NCBI GenBank assembly: GCA_020626475.1
Contig: JAHKZT010000044.1
Span: forward strand, 1-5,787
Length of the DNA stretch: 5,787 nt
DNA from: a bacterium
Lineage (GTDB): Bacteria > Patescibacteriota > Saccharimonadia > Saccharimonadales > Saccharimonadaceae
Direction: 5' to 3'
Shown here: positions 1-5,384 of the stretch, piece after piece
Layout of the letters: each line of letters begins with the position of its first letter
Numbering within the stretch: the first letter of the stretch is position 1
Position numbers and translations under genes: made by a program
Notes under the pieces: model-generated
Seen by the model: the letters and a program-made list of their open reading frames with translations, nothing else
What the model was told of the DNA's origin: nothing
Databases searched by the model: none

Positions 1-498
1 GCTGAGCGAATACTCGAGCCTGTCAGCGCTAAGCTGCGGCGTATCATTATCTGCGATTGGATATAGATGATAATTATCGACATCGGCGGTAGTAAGACCG
101 TCGCGCTTTAGCAAGGTTTGGATTTCTTTTGAGTTCGCGATAATTTCACTAGTTAAATCTTCGGTTGATTCTTGGGTTTCGTAATCGCCATTTAGAAAAT
201 CAATGCAGTGCTTGAAGACTGGTGTTGCGATGTCGTGAAATAGGCCGGCTAGAGTCTGCTTTTTATCATGCGTGAAATGCCAGACGATAAGCGCGACGCC
301 AATGGAGTGGTCTAGACTTGAGTACCAGTTTTTGCAATCGAAAAGCTTCGTATAGTAAACGCCGCAAGTCATAGAAATATATTGCTGTTTGAGCATGGCT
401 GGTGTTTCGATGTATTCTTCGAGCCAGTCAGGAAAATCTGGTTCGAGGATTTTGAAATAATCTTTGATATATTGCGGTCTAGATTCCAGATAAGTCAT
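1..498 (-). CDS. HD-domain phosphohydrolase, SAMHD1/COG1078-like, 3' end cut by window edge
   Basis: My own reading of the minus strand gives an open frame from ATG at 498 to the window edge, 166 codons without a stop, so the C-terminus is missing. The four metal ligands of the HD superfamily are visible: H64 (SLDHSIG), H88-D89 in LFHDIATPVFKH, and D159 in ADRLEY. The HD(x6)FxH spacing and the later DR(L/M/I)xY motif resemble the SAMHD1/COG1078 branch, whose members hydrolyse nucleotides, several of them dNTPs. No signal peptide or membrane segment is seen, so it is probably cytoplasmic. It is the last visible gene of the tdk-tmk-ung operon; its ATG overlaps the ung TAA (TAATG), and an AAGGAG lies 11 bases upstream. 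Neighbours suggest a role in nucleotide pool control, but the substrate is inference. It could equally be a phosphohydrolase with an unrelated substrate. The family call is fairly safe, the function is not. Confidence 0.8.
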   Translation of the reverse strand, partial: MTYLESRPQYIKDYFKILEPDFPDWLEEYIETPAMLKQQYISMTCGVYYTKLFDCKNWYSSLDHSIGVALIVWHFTHDKKQTLAGLFHDIATPVFKHCIDFLNGDYETQESTEDLTSEIIANSKEIQTLLKRDGLTTADVDNYHLYPIADNDTPQLSADRLEYSLS

Positions 499-1145
499 TA
501 CCAATTAATCTCCTTTAACCCCCAAGCTTTTAGCTGGTCATTGCATTTTATGAAATGGTTGTTCCCGAAAAAACCGTTATAGGCCGATAGTGGCGATGGA
601 TGGGCGGATTCGAGCACGAGATGTTTTTGTGTATTGATGAGAGCCTTTTTGCTGCGCGCGTCGCGTCCCCAAAGTAGGAACACAAGATGCTCGCAGTGTT
701 CGTTTAGGTACTTAATAATGTGTTCCGTGAAAGTTTCCCAGCCTTTGCCGCGGTGGCTGCCGGCAAGGTGCGCCTCGACGGTTAGAACGTTATTTAGTAG
801 TAATACGCCCTGCTCTGCCCAGCGCGTTAGGTTGCCGGATTCCGGAATCGGTGCGCCGGTTTCGGCATGAATTTCTTTAAAGATGTTTTGCAGGCTTGGC
901 GGTAACTGAATGCCGTCTCGGACCGAGAATGCGAGCCCGTGCGCTTGTCCCGGGCCATGATATGGATCTTGTCCAATGATTACGACTTTTACCTGGTTTA
1001 AATCCGTTGTGAACGCGGAAAAGACCTGCTGTTTTGGCGGATAAATTGTCTTTGATTCGTAGGAAGCATACAAAAACTTTGAGAGCTCTTTGAAATAATC
1101 TTGCTCGAATTCGTTCTGTAGAATTGGCTTCCAGGAATCGTGCAT
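498..1145 (-). CDS. ung: Uracil-DNA glycosylase, family 1
   Basis: The enzyme removes uracil from DNA by cleaving the N-glycosidic bond, starting base excision repair of deaminated cytosine or misincorporated dUMP. The 215-residue protein is near normal length for family 1. Visible motifs are the water-activating loop GQDPYH at 58-63 (catalytic Asp60, Tyr62), HGLAFSV with stacking Phe73, the uracil-recognition segment LLLNNVLTV with Asn118, and the DNA-intercalating HPSPLSAYNGFFG starting at His182. All key family 1 residues are present, so activity is expected. Its ATG overlaps the tmk stop by one base (TAATG) and no good Shine-Dalgarno precedes it, so translation probably depends on coupling to tmk. 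Placing ung behind two dTTP-salvage kinases links thymidine supply with repair of uracil in DNA. The gene call is firm; the regulatory link is inference. Confidence 0.97.
   Translation of the reverse strand: MHDSWKPILQNEFEQDYFKELSKFLYASYESKTIYPPKQQVFSAFTTDLNQVKVVIIGQDPYHGPGQAHGLAFSVRDGIQLPPSLQNIFKEIHAETGAPIPESGNLTRWAEQGVLLLNNVLTVEAHLAGSHRGKGWETFTEHIIKYLNEHCEHLVFLLWGRDARSKKALINTQKHLVLESAHPSPLSAYNGFFGNNHFIKCNDQLKAWGLKEINW
510..515 (-). promoter_or_regulatory. Shine-Dalgarno site for the HD-domain gene
   Basis: Read on the minus strand this is AAGGAG, inside the last codons of ung, 11 bases before the ATG at 498. The spacing is on the long side, but together with the TAATG stop/start overlap it supports this start by translational coupling. 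Confidence 0.6.
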
Positions 1146-1756
1146 TATAGGCCAAATAGTTTAATTAGGCTTGTCTGAATTTCTTCAATTGATGGGCTGG
1201 CGTCGACAGTTGGAATGCCAAAATCTTTTGCGATATGTAGATATGCGTTGTCGACTTTATGCTGAAAGTCCATTGATTTTGATTCGAAAGTATCGTTCTT
1301 GGAATTGTCGTCGCGACCGGTTTGGCGTGCGAGACGAGTTTCGTCCGGTAGGGTTAGAATTGCGCATTTGTCTGGTTTAGCGTACTGTTCTGGCATCGAT
1401 TCTTTGGTAACGCGAACGATTTTGTTTTTGCTAACACCCTGCCCGTAGCCTTGATAAGCGAGCGTTGACCACCAGTTGCGCGCGGAAATAACATAGCCGC
1501 CTTCGCGAAGAACTGGTTCGGCGAGCTTGCGCCAGAGTTCCTGACGGGCAGCGGTAAATAGTAGCACATGCGTAAATGGCTCGAGATTATATTTTTTATC
1601 TTTGATAATGCGACGAAGTTCGTGGGCGGATTCTAGATCGCCGTCTGGCTCGTGCATAGTGATGACTGGCTTGCCGGTTTTGCGCAAGTGCTCGGCTAAT
1701 AGTTCGACCTGAGTAGATTTGCCAGTAGCATCCTGGCCTTCGATAACGATATACAT
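1145..1756 (-). CDS. tmk: Thymidylate (dTMP) kinase-like protein with altered motifs
   Basis: This 203-residue P-loop kinase is expected to phosphorylate dTMP to dTDP in the cytoplasm, the step after thymidine kinase. Walker A is GQDATGKST at 7-15. THVLLFTAARQEL (62-74) and SLDFxxxVxxxYLxIA-like SMDFQHKVDNAYLHIA (161-176) match the family, as does a charged LID around 141-160 with Arg144 and Arg148, and the length is typical. The P-loop lacks a basic residue, which with the Arg-bearing LID resembles the bacterial type II arrangement. Two signature motifs are altered. The usual REPGGT reads HEPDGD (35-40), and the usual DR(Y/H/F) reads A92-R93-N94, followed by WWSTLAYQ. It starts directly after the tdk TAA, with AAGGAG six bases upstream inside tdk. 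It may be a divergent dTMP kinase or a related deoxynucleoside monophosphate kinase with changed specificity; I favour the first. Confidence 0.88.
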   Translation of the reverse strand: MYIVIEGQDATGKSTQVELLAEHLRKTGKPVITMHEPDGDLESAHELRRIIKDKKYNLEPFTHVLLFTAARQELWRKLAEPVLREGGYVISARNWWSTLAYQGYGQGVSKNKIVRVTKESMPEQYAKPDKCAILTLPDETRLARQTGRDDNSKNDTFESKSMDFQHKVDNAYLHIAKDFGIPTVDASPSIEEIQTSLIKLFGL

Positions 1757-2344
1757 TTATAACTCCTTCTTAAGTCTATGATAGCAGTGATTGCAGAGCG
1801 CGCGGTAAACAATTTTTGTTTTGCCGTCATCGATTAAGATATCTGGTCCGTCAGTCGCAAGTTTGCCGTCAATGAAACGGCAGCTAAGAGTTGCCTTGCG
1901 GCCACAGTCGCAAATGGTCTTGATTTCTTCGATTTTATGCGCGAGTTGAAGTAGGCGCGTGGAGCCTTCGAAGCCACCGTCTTGGCGGCGGAAGTTAAGG
2001 CGGAGGCCGTAACACATTACGGGTATATCGAAATCGACCACGACGTCCATAAGCTGATCGACTTGCGCTGGTGTTAAGAATTGTGCCTCGTCTACGAGGA
2101 TACAGTCGACGTCTCTATAATCCTTTTGGATCTTTTTATAAATGTTATCTCGTCTAGTAAAAGTGAATTGTGTTTCGCGTTCCGGGCCAATGCGCGTGAG
2201 GAGTTTCGTGCCGTTTTTTGTATCGGTGCGAGGTTTAATAACGCAGACTTTTTGGCCGCGCTCTTCGTAATTAAAAGCGACCTGCAAGAGCTGCATCGTT
2301 TTACCACATCCCATTGCGCCGTAGCGAAAATATAACTGTGCCAT
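1757..2344 (-). CDS. tdk: Thymidine kinase (type II, TK1-like)
   Basis: This enzyme phosphorylates thymidine to dTMP with ATP, the entry step of thymidine salvage in the cytoplasm. The 195-residue protein has the family order: Walker A GAMGCGKT (9-16), DEAQF (85-89) with catalytic base Glu86, the thymidine-binding lasso YGLRLNFR (112-119), and a zinc site from C145/C147 (ICDCG) and C184/C187 (CNHC). The lasso departs from the common YGLRTDFRG: Leu and Asn replace Thr and Asp, and the loop before the following Phe (RRQDGGF) looks two residues longer than the usual RGxxF. This could tune nucleoside selection. It is the first gene of the minus-strand operon, and its stop codon abuts the tmk start. 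A TATAAT sits six bases before the ATG with no Shine-Dalgarno, predicting leaderless translation. The identification is secure. Confidence 0.96.
   Translation of the reverse strand: MAQLYFRYGAMGCGKTMQLLQVAFNYEERGQKVCVIKPRTDTKNGTKLLTRIGPERETQFTFTRRDNIYKKIQKDYRDVDCILVDEAQFLTPAQVDQLMDVVVDFDIPVMCYGLRLNFRRQDGGFEGSTRLLQLAHKIEEIKTICDCGRKATLSCRFIDGKLATDGPDILIDDGKTKIVYRALCNHCYHRLKKEL
1763..1768 (-). promoter_or_regulatory. Shine-Dalgarno site for tmk, embedded in the end of tdk
   Basis: On the minus strand AAGGAG is formed by the codons for the last Lys and Glu of tdk (KKEL), six bases before the tmk ATG at 1756. This is near-ideal spacing and fixes the tmk start. Confidence 0.8.
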
Positions 2345-2350
2345 GAGATT

Positions 2351-2356
2351 ATTATA
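2351..2356 (-). promoter_or_regulatory. Predicted -10 element of the tdk-tmk-ung operon
   Basis: The minus strand reads TATAAT, a perfect sigma-70 type -10 hexamer, followed by exactly six bases (AATCTC) and the tdk ATG. Normal -10 to +1 spacing puts the transcription start on the A of the ATG, so the mRNA would be leaderless; indeed no Shine-Dalgarno is present. I could not find a convincing -35 at 16-18 bases. Confidence 0.7.
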
Positions 2357-2376
2357 GCGCAGCTAGAAAATAGTTA

Positions 2377-2385
2377 TGCTATTAT
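2377..2385 (+). promoter_or_regulatory. Predicted extended -10 promoter of the PP2C gene
   Basis: The plus strand reads TG-C-TATTAT, an extended -10 (TGnTATAAT consensus, one mismatch). Transcription would begin around 2392, leaving a leader of about 17 bases that carries GGAGGT. This start lies downstream of the ATG at 2388 and so argues for translation from 2409. No -35 is evident, as is common for extended -10 promoters. The same TATGCTAT string occurs in the hisS promoter. Confidence 0.6.
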
Positions 2386-2399
2386 AGATGCAAGAATAC

Positions 2400-2405
2400 G
2401 GAGGT
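2400..2405 (+). promoter_or_regulatory. Shine-Dalgarno site deciding the PP2C start
   Basis: GGAGGT lies three bases before the ATG at 2409, short but workable spacing. It sits inside the frame that would open at the ATG at 2388, so it favours the downstream start. Confidence 0.7.
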
Positions 2406-2408
2406 CAA

Positions 2409-3605
2409 ATGGCGCTTTTTGATAGATTCAAGAGTAAGGGTGACAAATATAGTGACGGCAAAGATGCCGAATTGACTGGTTGGGAAAATATGGCAGACCC
2501 GTCTATGACGCGTGCTGTGTCGCAAGAGCAAGATTATGCGAAGATTGCGGACAGTAAGCATGAAAAGCGTATTCTGGCTTCGATGGGGAGTGCTGGTTTT
2601 AATAACTGGCAGAGTGTGAGCGCAGGCGATATGCGTACGTTCATTGAGCGCTACCCTACTCCGATGGATTTTCAGGCTACTAGTGATAGTTTCCTGGAAG
2701 ATATTGAGCGCAATAATGGCCCGGAGAAACGTGCTGAGTATGAAGTTGCGATGAATAGTTTTAAGAATAAGGTTTATGGCAAGAAACAGGAATATTGGGA
2801 TCGTATGCGCGAGCTCGACCAAGAAGTTGACGCGGCGCGTGATCGCCATGAACGCGAGCGTAGTGCGGAATGGGTGCCTGGAGATTCGGCGGTTTGGCAG
2901 ACTTCGAAAAATCAGGCGCGGGCTGGTATGGTTAACCGCGAAAATATCGATCGTGGGCTCTGGGCGAACGATACTTGCGAAGATAGCTATTTCTCTCGTC
3001 CCGAGAAGCAGGTATATGGCGTTTTTGATGGTGCCGGCGGTATGTCTGGTGGTCGTCTTGCTTCGCAAATAGCGGCGGGTGTATTCCGCGAGTATAACGA
3101 TACATATGAGATGAAGACATGTTCTTCGCTCGCTATGGCACTCGAAGCGGCGAATCAGCGTGTCACATCTGAGCCTAACGCTGGCATTACGACCGCAACT
3201 GTTGCTAGCGTAATTAATCGTAATGGACGCGAAATGCTTGCGTATGCGTCGGTTGGCGATTCGCGTCTTTATGTTGTTGATAAAAACGGTATCACGCGCC
3301 AGATAACACAGGATGAGGGTTTTGGTAATAAAATTACTAATGCAGTCGGCCACGCTAGAGCGGATGGTGGTCCAATTGTGCAACAATTTGGCGAAATCGA
3401 TATTCATCCTGGCGATCGTATTGTGATTTGTTCGGATGGTATTACGGGCGACTACGGCGATGATTTGATGAGCGAAGAAGAGCTTGGTGGCATTGTGCGC
3501 AATTCGCATGGCGCATTAGACGCATCGAAGAATTTGCTTGCGGCGGCGCGTAAGAGTGATGATCGTACGGCTTTGGTATTTGTGCCAGATTTTAATAAGT
3601 TATAA
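2409..3605 (+). CDS. PP2C-family Ser/Thr protein phosphatase with N-terminal extension
   Basis: The C-terminal half (about 185-398 of 398 residues) is a metal-dependent PPM/PP2C phosphatase, expected to dephosphorylate Ser/Thr residues with Mn/Mg. Metal-binding motifs are complete: E191-D192 (EDSYFSR), D207-G208 in VFDGAGG, SVGDSRLYVV (281-290), D343 in CSDGITGD, and D384 in SDDRTALVFV. The first 185 residues are an extension I do not recognise: hydrophilic, with a highly charged, probably helical or coiled-coil stretch around 105-155. No signal peptide or membrane segment is seen, so it is probably cytoplasmic. I chose ATG 2409 over in-frame ATG 2388 because GGAGGT precedes it and the predicted transcript starts beyond 2388. 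No Ser/Thr kinase partner is in the window. It may share a transcript with the gtrA-like gene 10 bases downstream. Catalytic class is firm; target and role are unknown. Confidence 0.92.
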   Translation: MALFDRFKSKGDKYSDGKDAELTGWENMADPSMTRAVSQEQDYAKIADSKHEKRILASMGSAGFNNWQSVSAGDMRTFIERYPTPMDFQATSDSFLEDIERNNGPEKRAEYEVAMNSFKNKVYGKKQEYWDRMRELDQEVDAARDRHERERSAEWVPGDSAVWQTSKNQARAGMVNRENIDRGLWANDTCEDSYFSRPEKQVYGVFDGAGGMSGGRLASQIAAGVFREYNDTYEMKTCSSLAMALEAANQRVTSEPNAGITTATVASVINRNGREMLAYASVGDSRLYVVDKNGITRQITQDEGFGNKITNAVGHARADGGPIVQQFGEIDIHPGDRIVICSDGITGDYGDDLMSEEELGGIVRNSHGALDASKNLLAAARKSDDRTALVFVPDFNKL

Positions 3606-3606
3606 T
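3601..3606 (+). promoter_or_regulatory. Possible -10 element for the GtrA-like gene, overlapping the PP2C stop
   Basis: A perfect TATAAT overlaps the PP2C stop codon (TAA at 3603-3605) and lies nine bases before the ATG at 3616. Standard spacing puts the start near 3613, giving a 2-3 base leader. No Shine-Dalgarno lies before this gene, which fits near-leaderless translation. There is no TGn extension and no clear -35, so it may be chance. Confidence 0.4.
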
Positions 3607-3615
3607 TAGTTTGTC

Positions 3616-4038
3616 ATGAAAAATAGTAAAAAGAAGGCATTAGAAATCTATCGTAAAAATGAGGAGATGGTAAAGTATCTCTTCTTTGGTGGCTGCGGTT
3701 TCTTCGTTTCGATGATTTCGTATGAGATTCCGCGCTTGCTGGGCGTGGATATTGTTCCGTCGAATATCATTTCTTGGATAATTGCGGTTATCTTTATGTA
3801 TTTAACGAACCGCAAATACGTCTTTAAGAGTAATAAAAAGGATAAAAAAGGTGTGGCCGTAGAGATTGTCAGCTTTTTTGCGGCGCGTATTTTTACTTTA
3901 ATTCTCGAGACGCTTTGTATTTTGCTAATTGCCGATGTTTTGCACTGGGGCGATCTATTCGCGAAGTGCGTAGGCCAATTCGTTGTAATTGTAACGAATT
4001 ATATTCTGAGTAAATTTTGGATTTTTAAGAAATCCTAG
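3616..4038 (+). CDS. GtrA-family small membrane protein
   Basis: This 140-residue integral membrane protein has four predicted hydrophobic segments at roughly 20-41, 47-66, 84-106 and 114-134, after a basic N-terminus (MKNSKKK). The family signatures are both present: NRKYVFKS (65-72) after the second segment and NYILSKFWIF (128-137) at the C-terminus. Length and topology match GtrA proteins, which are thought to help move or flip lipid-linked sugars for glycosylation of O-antigen, teichoic acid or other surface polymers. No glycosyltransferase partner is in this window, so the substrate cannot be inferred. It begins 10 bases after the PP2C stop, without a Shine-Dalgarno, so it is either co-transcribed with PP2C or read from the TATAAT at 3601. 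Its TAG overlaps the hisS TAG by four bases on the opposite strand. Confidence 0.9.
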   Translation: MKNSKKKALEIYRKNEEMVKYLFFGGCGFFVSMISYEIPRLLGVDIVPSNIISWIIAVIFMYLTNRKYVFKSNKKDKKGVAVEIVSFFAARIFTLILETLCILLIADVLHWGDLFAKCVGQFVVIVTNYILSKFWIFKKS

Positions 4039-5324
4039 AGCTCAATCGTTTCGCCGGTTTCAAGATTTTTGGCAGTGTATTTGCCACTGTTAGCTTCTGT
4101 TTCGCCAATTACAATTGCGTAGTTGGCGATTTTTCCTGCGCGATTAAACTTGTCGCCAAGTTTGCGTTCACTGAAGTCTATATCGACATTTTTGCCGTCT
4201 TTTCGCAGTTTGCTGGCGAGTTGCATCGAAGCAGCGAACTCGTTGTTCGTGATCGGTAGGATGACGTAATCGATAGGCTTAGTAGCAGTCATATTTAATA
4301 GACCAGTTTCTTTAAGTACGAAGAATAGACGCGTGAGGCCAATACTGCCGCCGACGCCTGGGAATTTCTGATCAGTGAAGTTACCGGCGAGGTTTTCGTA
4401 GCGTCCACCGCTAGAAATGCTGCCGATTTCGCGATAATCTTTGAGGAAGGTCTCGTAGACGGTGCCAGTGTAGTAATCGAGGCCACGAATAATCATGAAG
4501 TCGATTTCAATATCGCTCATACCCTCTTTGGCGTTTAGGATATCAAAGACTGCTTTGAGCTCATCGAGACCTTCGCGAACGGTATCGAGATTGCCGAGGA
4601 TTTCGCTAAGCTTCGCTTCGACGGTAGTAAAATCACCTTTCGTAAACATGAAAGCGATGACTTTTTCGACTTGCTCTGCGCTGAGTTGGAGAGCTTCGAG
4701 TGCGGCGCGGGATTTTTCGAGTGGAACCTTTTCGGCGTGATCGATGATACTGCTAATCTCGGTGGCTTTGGACTCGGCGTCGATGGCCTTTAAGAAACCG
4801 GCAAGAACTTTGCGGTTGCTGATGCGGATTTTCATCTCTGGGAGATTGAAGGTTTTTAGCGCATCGTGAATACAGGCGATAACCTTTGCGTCGTACGCAA
4901 TTGGGAGCTTCTCGCGGCCAATAATATCGCAGTCGCACTGGTAAAATTCGCGAAAACGGCCGCGTTGGGCGCGCTCGCCACGGAAGTTGCGATTAATCTG
5001 GGTGACCTGGAATGGAAATACTAAATCGTTGTTGTGCTCGACGACGTAGCGTGCGAGAGGAACGGTGTGGTCAAAACGGAGGGCCTGATCGGCGCTATCG
5101 GCAGATTCATCAGTCTTGCTAACCATGTAGATCTGCTTTTCGGTATCGCCGCCAGCTTTGGCGAGGAGTACCTCGGTGCGCTCAATAATCGGTGTTTCAA
5201 TGTTTAAGAATCCATAATGATGATATACGTCGCTGATATTTTGTTTTAGCTGGTCAAAAATGGCCTGCTCGGTTGGTAGTAGTTCTTGCATGCCTGATAG
5301 AGGCGACGTATTAATTTTTTTCAT
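4035..5324 (-). CDS. hisS: Histidyl-tRNA synthetase
   Basis: This cytoplasmic class II aminoacyl-tRNA synthetase charges tRNA-His with histidine using ATP. The 429 residues are normal length. In order they show an N-terminal catalytic core starting with SGMQELLP, motif 2 FRGERAQRGRFREFYQ (114-129), an insertion region (about 170-270), the histidine-specific boxes RGLDYYTG (280-287) and SGGRYENLAG (305-314), motif 3 GGSIGLTRLF (325-334) with Arg332, and an anticodon-binding domain from about 352 (DYVILP...) to the end. Motif 3 has Thr where many bacterial enzymes have Glu (GLERL); I believe this variant exists in other HisRS groups and do not read it as loss of function. The start is set by the ATG at 5324, six bases after an extended -10 and without a Shine-Dalgarno, implying a leaderless mRNA. 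It is separated from the upstream gene by a terminator, so it is its own unit. Confidence 0.97.
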   Translation of the reverse strand: MKKINTSPLSGMQELLPTEQAIFDQLKQNISDVYHHYGFLNIETPIIERTEVLLAKAGGDTEKQIYMVSKTDESADSADQALRFDHTVPLARYVVEHNNDLVFPFQVTQINRNFRGERAQRGRFREFYQCDCDIIGREKLPIAYDAKVIACIHDALKTFNLPEMKIRISNRKVLAGFLKAIDAESKATEISSIIDHAEKVPLEKSRAALEALQLSAEQVEKVIAFMFTKGDFTTVEAKLSEILGNLDTVREGLDELKAVFDILNAKEGMSDIEIDFMIIRGLDYYTGTVYETFLKDYREIGSISSGGRYENLAGNFTDQKFPGVGGSIGLTRLFFVLKETGLLNMTATKPIDYVILPITNNEFAASMQLASKLRKDGKNVDIDFSERKLGDKFNRAGKIANYAIVIGETEANSGKYTAKNLETGETIEL

Positions 5325-5330
5325 ATTTAT

Positions 5331-5339
5331 AGTATAGCA
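5331..5339 (-). promoter_or_regulatory. Predicted extended -10 promoter of hisS
   Basis: The minus strand reads TG-C-TATACT, an extended -10, followed by six bases (ATAAAT) and the hisS ATG. Expected +1 is the A of ATG at 5324, so the transcript would be leaderless; no Shine-Dalgarno is seen. The expected -35 position falls in the terminator hairpin of the preceding gene and has no consensus match. Confidence 0.68.
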
Positions 5340-5343
5340 TAGT

Positions 5344-5377
5344 AAAGAAAAATCTCCCCTGTTAGGCGGGGAGATTT
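5344..5377 (-). terminator. Intrinsic terminator of the 125-residue hypothetical gene
   Basis: A perfect 10-bp inverted repeat (5350-5359 with 5368-5377; core AATCTCCCC/GGGGAGATT) encloses an 8-base loop. On the minus strand the stem runs into TTTTTCTTT. It begins 7 bases after the stop codon at 5385. On the plus strand it is not followed by a T tract, so it acts for the minus-strand gene only and separates it from hisS. Confidence 0.9.
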
Positions 5378-5384
5378 GCGGCGA

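Noticed and set aside
634..870. Plus-strand open frames opposite ung, tmk, tdk and hisS
   Set aside because: They lie wholly inside genes with clear conserved motifs on the minus strand, lack ribosome binding sites and give low-complexity or Ser/Arg-rich translations.
2388..2408. ATG at 2388 as the PP2C start, adding seven residues
   Set aside because: It lies two bases after the predicted -10 element, has no Shine-Dalgarno, and the GGAGGT at 2400 points to the ATG at 2409.
2382..3509. A 375-codon open frame antisense to the PP2C gene
   Set aside because: Its codons are exactly in register with the PP2C codons, so it stays open simply because that gene rarely uses TTA, CTA and TCA. The translation is rich in Arg, Ile, Thr and His with no domain, and the sense strand has complete PP2C motifs.
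4019..4035. Small inverted repeat GGATTT/AAATCC at the gtrA-hisS junction as a terminator
   Set aside because: The stem is only 6 bp, AT-rich, and neither strand has a T tract after it. It lies in the conserved FWIF coding end of gtrA.
4345..4355. HisRS motif 3 with Thr in place of Glu as a sign of an inactive paralogue
   Set aside because: All other motifs, including both histidine boxes, motif 2 and the class II Arg332, are intact, and I believe GL(T)RL-type motif 3 occurs in other functional HisRS groups.
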